Of a stretch of 64,000 nt of DNA, positions 1 to 9,611 are shown one piece after another; the first letter of the stretch is position 1, and each line of letters begins with the position of its first letter. The notes below the pieces were generated by a model. That model made no database searches. It was not told the origin of the DNA and saw nothing but the letters and a program-made list of their open reading frames with translations. Both the position numbers and the translations under genes were made by a program. Source of the stretch: Streptomyces sp. WAC 04229 (GTDB taxonomy: Bacteria; Actinomycetota; Actinomycetes; Streptomycetales; Streptomycetaceae); contig NZ_QHJH01000010.1 of NCBI RefSeq assembly GCF_003947455.1, positions 1 through 64,000 on the forward strand, written 5' to 3'.

Positions 1-181
1 CGAGAAACGTCATGGCCACGGGCACCCACCCCCCCCTTCGGCCGCATACCTCGCAGTCGCCGGACCCCCGACAGCCCCGAACATCGGCCGCCCGGCATCA
101 CCGCACCGTGGACGTACGCGCCCCCGACCGTCCGGATAAACGGCTGGCCGGGGGCGAGCGTGACGCGACAGGATGCTCCGC

Positions 182-754
182 ATGACACTGCCCACCCCCG
201 AGCTGCACACCGCTCGCCTGCGGCTGCGGCCGTTCTCCGACGCCGACGCGGCGTCGCTCTACGCGCTGCACAGCAGCACCCACGTGCTGCGTTACTGGGA
301 CTCCCCGCCATGGACCGAACCGGCCCGCGCCCAGCGCTTCATCGCGACCTGCCGGACGATGGAGGAGGAAGGCACGGGAGCGCGACTGGCCGTCGACCGC
401 GTCTGCGACGGCGCGTTCATCGGCTGGTGCGGCCTGACCAGCTGGAACCCCAGCTTCCGCAGCGCGTCCCTGGGCTACGTACTCGACGCCGGCGCGTGGG
501 GCCACGGCTACGCCACAGAGACCGCGCACGCCGTCCTGCAATGGGCGTTCAGCACCTTGGACCTGAACCGCGTCCAGGCCGAAACCGACACCCGCAACCT
601 GGCGTCCGCCCGGGTTCTGGAAAAGCTCGGCTTCGTCCGCGAAGGCACTCTCCGAGAAGACTGCATCGTCAACGGCGACGTCTCCGACTCCTGGATCTAC
701 GGCCTCCTCCGCCGCGAATGGCAGGCGACCGGCACACCGACAGCCCGCAGCTAG
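182..754 (+). CDS. GNAT family N-acetyltransferase (RimJ/RimL type)
   Basis: A 190-residue protein with the layout of the RimJ/RimL branch of GNAT acetyltransferases, which move an acetyl group from acetyl-CoA to an amine, often a protein N-terminus or small molecule. It opens with the typical TARLRLRPF strand. The acetyl-CoA pyrophosphate-binding loop AWGHGYATE lies near residue 105, followed by the usual NLASARVLEKLGF segment near the C-terminus. An in-frame ATG nine bases upstream (173) is also possible. I chose 182 because an AGGA-like ribosome site is better spaced there and the family motif starts directly after it. It stands alone. The substrate cannot be read from sequence. Confidence 0.9.
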   Translation: MTLPTPELHTARLRLRPFSDADAASLYALHSSTHVLRYWDSPPWTEPARAQRFIATCRTMEEEGTGARLAVDRVCDGAFIGWCGLTSWNPSFRSASLGYVLDAGAWGHGYATETAHAVLQWAFSTLDLNRVQAETDTRNLASARVLEKLGFVREGTLREDCIVNGDVSDSWIYGLLRREWQATGTPTARS

Positions 755-1189
755 GATCCGTATCCAGTCGTGATCAGGTGACGGGGTGGAGTCTGTGCCG
801 CCATGTATAGCGAGCCCTCATCGAACGTGGCGCAAGGGCTGCCACAACGGTTGAACCCTTCACTGCGACTCGGTCGGCGCCCTCGGCGGTGTCACATGGG
901 AACCGCGATCACCCTCTTCGACCGGGGGATCCATGAAGGCCTGCAGTTCTTGGTCCTGCAGCGCATCGACGGCACCACGCACTGACGCACGAGCACCCGC
1001 TGGCGCCGACGGCACCGGAGTGCGCGCGGCGCCGGTCACGTCCCCACCGGCTTCCTCGATTCCGGGCGAAGGGCCGAAGGCGTAGCGGACGAGGTGAGCG
1101 AGGTCCCCGCGCGCCGGCGTGGCCGCAGCCGCTCGTCAGCGCCGCCGTCCGGTCCCGCCGTGCGTCGGACCGCCTGCTCGGCTGCGTCC
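755..1189. other. Gap without a recognisable gene
   Basis: About 435 bases between the acetyltransferase and the convergent OsmC gene. Open frames here have no family motif, no convincing ribosome site and irregular third-position composition. No clear hairpin terminator was seen. Confidence 0.5.
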
Positions 1190-1630
1190 TCAGGGGTTCG
1201 CGACGGTCGCGGTCACGGGCGTGCCGATCTCGACCGTTCTGCTCACAGTGCACAGGCGGTCGTGGGATGCCTTGACCGCGCGGGGCAGGATTGCACGGGC
1301 GCGCTCCGCACCTTCGACGTCCGGGAAGGCGACGGTGAAGGCGACCTGGAGGTTGGTCATGTGGTTTCCCAGTTCGTCGCTGATCCTGTCACCGCTGACC
1401 GTCACGGAGAACGCGCTGGGCTCGGCGTGACGGCCGGTGGCGGCATCGACGTCAACGGCTGTGCAGCCGCCGATCGCGGCCAGAAGCAGTTCCACCGGAG
1501 TGAACCCGGTGGCCTGGCCGCCGTCCGGGGAAGTGCCGAAGCTGATCGACTCGCCGCGGGCGTTGACCGCGACGAACCGACCACCGCTGGTGCGTTCGAC
1601 GACGACGGAACGCTTCGAGTTTTCGCTCAT
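1190..1630 (-). CDS. OsmC/Ohr family peroxiredoxin-like protein
   Basis: A 146-residue protein of the OsmC/Ohr superfamily, cytosolic thiol peroxidases that reduce organic hydroperoxides. The helix TPVELLLAAIGGC carries the first conserved cysteine (C56). The second, C127 in DRLCTVSRTVE, is at the expected distance, so both redox-active residues are present. Length and the absence of a signal peptide fit the family. The subgroup is the general OsmC-like type rather than clear Ohr. It is monocistronic, with no OhrR-type regulator beside it. Confidence 0.9.
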   Translation of the reverse strand: MSENSKRSVVVERTSGGRFVAVNARGESISFGTSPDGGQATGFTPVELLLAAIGGCTAVDVDAATGRHAEPSAFSVTVSGDRISDELGNHMTNLQVAFTVAFPDVEGAERARAILPRAVKASHDRLCTVSRTVEIGTPVTATVANP

Positions 1631-1952
1631 GCCCGGACACTAGTGGTTCGGGATGGGGCTCAGCACGAGGCCCGGCCGACGGACCGTGCGCGCGCCGGGC
1701 GGTGGGGCGCCGGTCCGTCCGGTCCCTCCCGCCCGCACGGGACCGCCGGGGTGTCGGCGCCGTCCGTGTCATGGGTCGGCCGGCACGGCCAGCACCAGCG
1801 GCAGAGAGCCGGCCCAGCCTCAGGGAGGCGGACCGGGCGTCGCCGCCGGCAAGTACGGCGTCGCTGGGCTCGCGCAGGTCCGTCGCGAGCGTGCTGACCT
1901 TGCCGGTCCTCGGGGCGTAGCGGCGCAGAGGGTGTGCTCTGTTGCGGCGCGC
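1631..1952. other. Gap without a recognisable gene
   Basis: About 320 bases upstream of the OsmC gene and downstream of the DinB-like gene. It presumably holds the osmC promoter. I see no family motif, inverted repeat or convincing small gene. Confidence 0.4.
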
Positions 1953-2621
1953 TCAGCTTGTTCTTTGACCTGAGCGGAGTCGGACGCGCAGGATTGCCGC
2001 ACCGTCCCCCTCAAGGTCCTCGCAGGCCGCTGGGCGGCCTGCCATTCCCATCACCAGCGAGAGGGTCGGCCCCCGGAGCAGATCCCCCGAACCGGTGGTG
2101 AACGGTCCGTCTGTGGCCTCGACCCGCAAGCCCGCGATTGCAGTGTTGCTCGCGACTGTGAAATCGCGACTCGCGAAGAACCGGGCGACGGCGGTCGTCG
2201 TGGCCACCGGGGGTGTCCGCACAAGACCCAATGGCCGACGGATGTCCTCGCTGTGGACGACTACTTCGCCCAGCCAGGCCGCTGTATGTCCTGTCGGCCC
2301 GGGCGGGCCGGCGACAACTTCCCGAAATCGCCGCAAGGTCTCTTCCGGTGTGGCACCACGGTGCATTGCGAGTCGTCTGTCGTTGTGCAGATTGGGGTCG
2401 AACCGAGCTGCCAGCATGCTCAGCAGCCAGCGCCACATCCTCGTGCTGGCACCTGCCGTCAGATGAGCTACGACCTCCTCCACGGTCCAGCGTTCACACA
2501 GTGATGCTTTCGCCCACTGGGCCTCGCTGAGCTCGGCGAGGTCTTGAGCGAGCGCCAAGCGCTCGACGTGGATAGCCCGTTCCATGGCTTTCCGAGTTTC
2601 TGAAACGTGTGGTTCAGCCAT
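1953..2621 (-). CDS. Maleylpyruvate isomerase family mycothiol-dependent protein
   Basis: A protein of about 222 residues resembling the actinobacterial TIGR03083/DinB-like family that includes mycothiol-dependent maleylpyruvate isomerase. The N-terminal part has CERWTVEEVVAHLTAG, the helix that carries a metal-binding His in DinB folds. A second His follows in GEVVVHSEDIRRPLG. The C-terminal third is a small alpha/beta domain typical of these two-domain proteins. An upstream ATG at 2693 gives a longer frame. The start at 2621 (MAEPHV) is preferred because GGAGG lies seven bases before it. Many family members have no known substrate; thiol-dependent chemistry is inferred from the family. Confidence 0.8.
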   Translation of the reverse strand: MAEPHVSETRKAMERAIHVERLALAQDLAELSEAQWAKASLCERWTVEEVVAHLTAGASTRMWRWLLSMLAARFDPNLHNDRRLAMHRGATPEETLRRFREVVAGPPGPTGHTAAWLGEVVVHSEDIRRPLGLVRTPPVATTTAVARFFASRDFTVASNTAIAGLRVEATDGPFTTGSGDLLRGPTLSLVMGMAGRPAACEDLEGDGAAILRVRLRSGQRTS

Positions 2622-3068
2622 AGGGCAACCTCCAGAGACCGGGTGTCCTCCATCAGACTCCTCTTGCAGCCCGAACTCATCGACTGCACCCACGTAGCGA
2701 ACCTATTCGACCTTCCCGTGTCGAAACGGTCCTCGAACTACGCCGCTCACCTGGGCATTCGTCTGCCCTGAGGGGCCTTGGTCTGATCAGATCATGTCCT
2801 CCGATCAAGGGTGCCGAACGAGACGAAGATCGTGAAGGTGGGTCTGTTGCCTGAAGCCGCGGCAGGAGAAACGTCACGCTTCCGGGACGAGTCAGTGCGT
2901 GTCCAACCGGACGTGATGATGAGCTGTTCGAGTTGGCTGACGCACAGTTATCCGCGTGAGATGTCTACATCGGCACAGCGTTTAAGGTTTTCCCATTTGC
3001 AGGCGTAGGCGGTGGTGTTCGGGGATCCTGTTGAGATACCTCTGAAAACTACTGCAAGGAGACCGCCA
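2622..3068. other. Divergent intergenic region
   Basis: About 450 bases between two divergently transcribed genes, with locally AT-richer stretches (around 2980-3060) that probably carry the promoters. The few open frames here lack coding features. No repeat or riboswitch-like structure was recognised. Confidence 0.4.
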
Positions 3069-3542
3069 GTGCGCCACCCGACCCGGAGGGCCTTCGCCGC
3101 CCTCGTAGCCGCAGCCGGCCTCGCCCTCCCCCTCCTCGTTCCCTCACCCGCGTCGGCTGCCACCGCCACCAGCCGCTTCGCGAACTACCGCTACGGTGAC
3201 TGCCTGCGCGAGACGGACGAAACCGGCCTCAAGGGAGACCGCTGCACCAGCGGGCGCGGCAGCATCCTGTGGCACTGGAACGGCCGCCTCAACACCAGCA
3301 CCACTCTCAAGAACTACACGTGGGGCCGCTGCCTCGACAGCAATGACCGGGGCGACGTCTACCCCCTGCGCTGCAACGGCGGCTCGTATCAGAAGTGGCG
3401 CACCGTCCAGCCTGCCCCCCGCAGCGCCGTCATGCTCCAAAGCGTCGGTACGGGCCGCTGCCTCTACCAGCAGGACGACGGCTACTACCGCACTGCCGGC
3501 TGCGACCGAAACGCCCAGAACCAGCGCTTCACCATCGGCTGA
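3069..3542 (+). CDS. Secreted ricin B-type (RICIN/beta-trefoil) lectin-like protein
   Basis: A 157-residue exported protein. I place the start at the GTG at 3069: AAGGAG lies seven bases upstream, and it gives a clean signal peptide (RHPTRRAF, a hydrophobic core, then PASAAT cleavage). The upstream ATG at 3012 would put a charged, non-hydrophobic leader in front. The mature protein has a beta-trefoil pattern with repeated GDCLRE, GRCLDSND and GRCLYQQD blocks, each followed by a W/F segment (QKWRTV, QRFTIG). This is the RICIN carbohydrate-binding architecture. No catalytic domain is attached, so it is a free-standing secreted lectin-like protein. Six cysteines could form disulfides. The ligand is unknown. 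Confidence 0.85.
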   Translation: MRHPTRRAFAALVAAAGLALPLLVPSPASAATATSRFANYRYGDCLRETDETGLKGDRCTSGRGSILWHWNGRLNTSTTLKNYTWGRCLDSNDRGDVYPLRCNGGSYQKWRTVQPAPRSAVMLQSVGTGRCLYQQDDGYYRTAGCDRNAQNQRFTIG

Positions 3543-3634
3543 GCTACCGGGAGGCCAAGGCGCAAGGTGCCGTGTTCGTCGCCTTCGAACGCGAAGGGCG
3601 GAGGTGGACCGTGAAGGCGGACGGCTGACCGCCG

Positions 3635-3671
3635 GCCTCGTTCACAGCGTCGACAACGCCGTGAACGAGGC
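3635..3671. terminator. Long inverted repeat, probable bidirectional terminator
   Basis: Eleven-base perfect arms (GCCTCGTTCAC and its complement) continue inward with a further GCGT/ACGC pairing around a five-base loop. The structure lies between two convergent genes and is followed on the plus strand by a short T run. It probably stops transcription from both sides. Confidence 0.7.
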
Positions 3672-3740
3672 TTTGCGGGCCGCCATCGTTCATCCGGTCC
3701 ACGAGCGGCAGGCCAGCGCGGGCGCTGACTGGGGGACGGC

Positions 3741-6062
3741 TCACTGGATCAGCTCGATGTGCGGATGGTTCGGGGATACCGGGCAGACGTGCAGCTGCAG
3801 ATCGTAGCCTCCGGCAAGGTCGAGCATGGTCGGGTTGTCGGGTTCGGGATAGGTGGTGGATGACAGAGAGCGGGCTCGGTCCTCGTGGGGAATCCAGTCG
3901 GGATAGTGGGAGTTCCATTCACCCGAGGCGATGGTCAGCAGCGGATCCATCTCGGTGCCGCATGAAGGGCAGAGCCGAGGTCGGGGATCGGTGAGGCCCC
4001 AACGGGTCCAGCCACCGACCTTCCAGCCTGGAGCAACGGACATCCTGCCCGTGTAGAGCTCGTTGTAGAAATCCTTCGAGTACGGCGTGTCAGAGCTGTC
4101 CAGTGGATACGGCGTGTTGTCAAAGTTGTCCAGAGCGATACCGGCCGTCTGCCACCTGCGCCAGTCCTCCAGCTGCCTCTGGAGATCCTTGCCCAGTTCC
4201 ATGATGCTGGGGTATTCGGTGATCTGCTCCGGCGCGAGGAGGCACGGCTCCGGCAGGTAGCCGGGGAACTGGATCGCGGGCGGCTCGGGGGGTGTGTCGA
4301 GGATGTCGGTGACTGTGGCGGCGGACCGCCAGAACAGCGCGGTCTCGGGCTGCGCGGGGTGGTCGAAGGGGCACCACAGCACTTGGAGCAGATCTGCCTC
4401 GGCCTGCTTGGGCGGGCGCAGCAAGGGGACGTCGCGTACGTACAACTGGGCCACGGGCAGCATGGCGATCGGGCCCTCGGGCCATGGGCGGCCGGCCTCG
4501 ATCCGCTCCTCGATCGCCCGCTCCTCGGGCGTGTACCGGGTCCCCGGGGGATCGCCGCCCGGTCGGTTTGCCACTGCTGCACGAATGCGTCGCCGCTGCC
4601 GTACGTCCTCGGGCGAGAGGATCTCGTTCCACCCGTCCCACTCGTGCGGTCCCTCGCAGTACGGCCAGGGCTCGTCGGCGGGCCACAGCAGCGGTCCGCC
4701 GACGGAGCTGTCGTATGGCGTGGGCGACCCGGGGCGGGGATGCAGCCGGGTCGCCGTGCGTGCCAGCGGCGCCAGTTGCGGGGCGACCGCGGTGACGTCG
4801 ACCTGCCGCGGCGGGGTGGTACGGATACGGAGTGCAGCTGCGATGCTCATTGCCCGCTCGGCGCACACCGACCGGATCTCGTTCAGCAGCTCCGTGTAGT
4901 GCTCGCCGTACGTGTTCAGCGCATGCCACACCGCGTCCAATGCTGCTATGAGCGGGTCGGGCGCGGCGGCGGCGAGCACAGCGGGGAGAGCGAAGTGCGG
5001 TTGTGAGATTGGTCCTGGGGTGCGCGGCGTGCTGGTAAGGGGCACCACGACGACCGTGCGCCCTGTGTCCGCGGACGGAGGCGGGACGTATGGCGGTCGC
5101 TCCGGAGGTATCGCTCCGAGTACCGTCCTGTCCGGGACACGAGGGTCGGAGCGCAGGGCCTCCTGCATCAGGGCCGGGTCGTCGAACGGCGGCGGCAGAG
5201 GGCGTCCCTCTTCCGCTGCCGAGAGCGCCTGGGCGACCCACGGCAGATCGGTAAGGCCCGCAGCCTCGCAGGCCCGCCGCGCGGCCAGCAATGCCGCTGC
5301 ACGCTGGACCTCGGGGCCCACGACGTCGAGGGCGTGCACCAGGTCGCTGTCGAAGCGGAGCAGACCGAGGACGTTGCTCTCGCGGGCAGTGAGCAGTCTC
5401 TCGCTCGGCAGCCGCCCGCCCCACTCCCACTCTTCATGGTGCAGGCGGCGCGCCTCGGCGGCTTGTTCGGCCCGCTTCTCGGCCGCCCGTTGGAACACCT
5501 GGCGAGTCAGGCGTTCGGCCTCGGCGAGTTGCTCGGGTGTACGTGCCGTCTGGCGCGCGTAAGAGTGTAGGTTCCCAGCGATCCGCGAGGTGTGGCGGAT
5601 CACTTCGTCCGGGCGGGGCGGGGCCGGCCAGAACTGCAGGAGGTAGCTGTCCGCCCGGGGCTCCCCAGCTGCTCTGGTGGAGAGTTCGTGTCCCTCGTCC
5701 ATCCCCCGGGCGCAGTAGCGGACGCGGTAGTCGGTTCGGGCGAGACCCAGGTCCCAGGCGGCCTCGCCGTCCCCCTGCACCAAACTTGTGCGTTCCGACG
5801 CGGGGCGGAAGGACACCTCCATCACGTCATCCCAGACCGGGTCCAGCACCGGGGGTATGTCGTGGATTTCCACGACGAAGCCGACGTTGCCTGCGTACAG
5901 CCCGGTGGACAGGACGATCACGCCTGGGACCGCAGCCCCGCACAACCCCCCTGTCTGATAGGCGAGCGCCGTGGCGAGGTCCGGTCGGACACCGTCCGGC
6001 TCGCTTTCGACGTAGATCTGACGATCGTGAACACGCACCTCGCCTGCGACGGGCCTACGCAC
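3741..6062 (-). CDS. Large multidomain protein with C-terminal DUF1963-like region
   Basis: A 773-residue cytosolic protein. The first ~160 residues form a mixed beta domain (GVIVLSTGLYAGNVGF, ending in SYLLQFWPAP) of a kind found in small actinobacterial proteins of unknown role. A charged coiled stretch follows (about 170-215, rich in A, E and R), then a helical linker. From about residue 440 the sequence resembles DUF1963/YwqG-type proteins: RLHPRPGSPTPYDSSVGGP, then LWPADEPWPYC, with a late LCPSCG zinc-knuckle-like motif and a closing LQLHVCP strand. DUF1963 proteins often occur near polymorphic toxin immunity genes, so an immunity-like or scaffold role is possible but unproven. No partner toxin is next to it. 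Confidence 0.7.
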   Translation of the reverse strand: MRRPVAGEVRVHDRQIYVESEPDGVRPDLATALAYQTGGLCGAAVPGVIVLSTGLYAGNVGFVVEIHDIPPVLDPVWDDVMEVSFRPASERTSLVQGDGEAAWDLGLARTDYRVRYCARGMDEGHELSTRAAGEPRADSYLLQFWPAPPRPDEVIRHTSRIAGNLHSYARQTARTPEQLAEAERLTRQVFQRAAEKRAEQAAEARRLHHEEWEWGGRLPSERLLTARESNVLGLLRFDSDLVHALDVVGPEVQRAAALLAARRACEAAGLTDLPWVAQALSAAEEGRPLPPPFDDPALMQEALRSDPRVPDRTVLGAIPPERPPYVPPPSADTGRTVVVVPLTSTPRTPGPISQPHFALPAVLAAAAPDPLIAALDAVWHALNTYGEHYTELLNEIRSVCAERAMSIAAALRIRTTPPRQVDVTAVAPQLAPLARTATRLHPRPGSPTPYDSSVGGPLLWPADEPWPYCEGPHEWDGWNEILSPEDVRQRRRIRAAVANRPGGDPPGTRYTPEERAIEERIEAGRPWPEGPIAMLPVAQLYVRDVPLLRPPKQAEADLLQVLWCPFDHPAQPETALFWRSAATVTDILDTPPEPPAIQFPGYLPEPCLLAPEQITEYPSIMELGKDLQRQLEDWRRWQTAGIALDNFDNTPYPLDSSDTPYSKDFYNELYTGRMSVAPGWKVGGWTRWGLTDPRPRLCPSCGTEMDPLLTIASGEWNSHYPDWIPHEDRARSLSSTTYPEPDNPTMLDLAGGYDLQLHVCPVSPNHPHIELIQ

Positions 6063-6109
6063 AGCACTCCCCTACGATGAGGACGGCCTCAAAGGCCCTG
6101 CCGGGCAGG

Positions 6110-6400
6110 CCGTCACGTGTCCCGCATCATGCCAAAGGCCACTGACAACACGGCCGATGGTGGCATCGACAAGGTGGCCTCTGACGCAAGAGGGGATCGG
6201 TCACGATGTGCCGTTTGCGGCCCGGCACCTTCTTCCCACCGTCGTAACGCTGACGGACACCGACCGCGACACGTACCTGGCGCGCCTGACTCCCGGCGCC
6301 CGCATCGACCACCGCGACCGCGATCGGCACCGACTCACCAGCCTGTTCCACAGTGCCTCCTCCCCCGATGAGCCTTCGGCCGACGGGGACGCCGCTCCCT
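6110..6400 (-). pseudogene. Relic of an IS5-type transposase
   Basis: Read on the minus strand, this stretch contains RYDGGKKVPGRKRHIVTD, matching the core (Y-x-x-G-K-K-x-x-G-R-K-R-H) of IS5/IS4-group DDE transposases. Flanking residues then lose similarity by frameshift, and no complete frame, second catalytic Asp or terminal inverted repeats are visible. It is a decayed fragment, part of a gene-free stretch from 6063 to 6580. Confidence 0.55.
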
Positions 6401-6580
6401 GTTGCCATGGTGGAACCACACGGTGTCCTCCGGTCCTCCCGGTATGTGTGTCGGACCGGGGAGCGGCACCGGATGTGACACCGCCCGGCCGGCTCATCCG
6501 GCGATGGCGCGCGCCCCGGGCGTCCTGCTCCCGCTGCGGCGGTACCGGCGCGTGGCCCGGAGGTCACGCGCCGGGCCGGG

Positions 6581-8198
<1,618 letters not shown>

Positions 8199-9611
8199 TC
8201 AGTCCGGCAGGGCACGTCTGAGCGCTTCGTCCAAGCGCCGCGCCAATTCCGCGTCACTCGGCGGGTCGTCGGCGAAGAGGGCGCCCAGCTCGGTGGTGAA
8301 GGTCTGGGTGAAGGCGCCGTACAGCGGGGTGCGGGGGCGGTGCACCGCCTTCTGCAGGGCGGGGAGCAGGATGTCGCGGGCGTACTCAGGGCGGCCGGCC
8401 GCGTCGCGGGGCACGGTGTCCGTGCTCTCCCCGGTCGGCGCCGCCGAGGGCGTCGTCGTACCCACCGCGCACGCCACGGCGTCGTCCGTGTAGGCGGAGG
8501 TGCGCGTCGCCGCGAAACCGGCGTCCAGCAGGCAGCGTTCGCTCTCCTTGCCGGTCAGGTACTCGATCAGGTCGGTCGCCTTGGTCCTGCGCTGGGACGC
8601 CGCGGTCACGGCGAGGTTCTGGCCGCCGAGCACGGCCCGCCCGGGCAACGCGGTCACACCGAGCCGGTCGTCGTCGGGGAACGACTGATGCAGGGCGGGA
8701 TACACGTACGGCCAGTGGCGCAGGAAGGTGGTGCGGCCCGCGGCGAAGTCAGCGAGGGAAGCCGCCTCGTCGGAGTGGAAGGCGTCCGGGAGCACGTACG
8801 CGGCCTCGGTGCGACGGCGCAGCTCGCTGATGCCCTCGGTCAACTCCTCGACGGTGGCGTCGTAATGGCCGTCCTCACCGGTGAGCGTGAGGTTCGGTAC
8901 GGCCGACGCGAAGGCCTCCACGGCATTGACCGTCCGCCCCTCGTACGCGGCGAGCTGGGTCGTCCAGCCCTTGTCGTAGCCTTTGGGCTTGTGGTCGCCG
9001 ACGGCGTTGATCAGTGTCTTCAGCTCCGGCCAGTCCAGGCCGCCCGTCAGGTCGGTCTGCTCGACGTCGGCCTGGCTCAAGTGGTCGCGACGGTAGTAGA
9101 ACAGGCCGACATCGCTGTTGAAGGGAGCGGCGTACACGTTGCCGTCCCAGCGTGCGGTGCTCGCGACGGGTGCGATGACGTCGTCGTCGAGCAGCGACGC
9201 GGGCAGTGGGCTGATCAGGTCCGCGGCGGCGAACTCCGGGACCCAGGTGACGTCGAGGTTGACCACGTCGTAGGCGGCGCTGCCGGACTGGAGCGCGCCG
9301 AGCAGTTGGCTGCGCTGTTCGTCGGCGTTGCCGGGGAGTTCGACGAGTCGGGCACGGTAGCCGGTGCCGGCCTTCTCCTGCTCGGTGTTCCAGGCGTCGA
9401 TGAGCCGCTGGCGGACGCCGTTCTTGCCGGTGACGTCCCGGCCGCTGGCGACCACGATGTCGCCGGGCACGTCGGCGGAGGGCGGCGCCGCGGGGCCGCT
9501 TCCGCCGTCGCCGCCACCTCCACTGCACGCGGTCGGCAGGAGCAGGCACAGCGCGGCCGTCAGCACCGCCAGCCGCCGTCGGCTCTGTCGTCGCAGCGGT
9601 ACCCCGCGCAT
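8199..9611 (-). CDS. Solute-binding-protein-like lipoprotein, third gene of the EACC1-caspase system
   Basis: A 470-residue lipoprotein. The start at 9611 gives a basic leader, a hydrophobic core and a lipobox ending at C29 (LLLPTAC), then a Gly/Ser/Pro linker. The rest has the two-lobed pattern of family 1 extracellular solute-binding proteins: DIVVASGRDVTGKNGVRQ, YDVVNLDVTWVPEFA, YAAPFNSDVGLFYYR, and late conserved LPGRAVLGGQNLAV. No ABC permease or ATPase gene is nearby, so transport is doubtful and sensing on the cell surface is more likely. The ATG overlaps the stop of the upstream caspase gene (TGATG), with a GGGGGAG ribosome site, so translation is coupled. Longer in-frame extension overlaps the caspase gene and is not used. 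Confidence 0.85.
   Translation of the reverse strand: MRGVPLRRQSRRRLAVLTAALCLLLPTACSGGGGDGGSGPAAPPSADVPGDIVVASGRDVTGKNGVRQRLIDAWNTEQEKAGTGYRARLVELPGNADEQRSQLLGALQSGSAAYDVVNLDVTWVPEFAAADLISPLPASLLDDDVIAPVASTARWDGNVYAAPFNSDVGLFYYRRDHLSQADVEQTDLTGGLDWPELKTLINAVGDHKPKGYDKGWTTQLAAYEGRTVNAVEAFASAVPNLTLTGEDGHYDATVEELTEGISELRRRTEAAYVLPDAFHSDEAASLADFAAGRTTFLRHWPYVYPALHQSFPDDDRLGVTALPGRAVLGGQNLAVTAASQRRTKATDLIEYLTGKESERCLLDAGFAATRTSAYTDDAVACAVGTTTPSAAPTGESTDTVPRDAAGRPEYARDILLPALQKAVHRPRTPLYGAFTQTFTTELGALFADDPPSDAELARRLDEALRRALPD

Noticed and set aside
8199..9611. ABC sugar importer operon
   Set aside because: A solute-binding protein is present, but no permease or ATPase gene follows or precedes it, and it is translationally coupled to the caspase gene instead.
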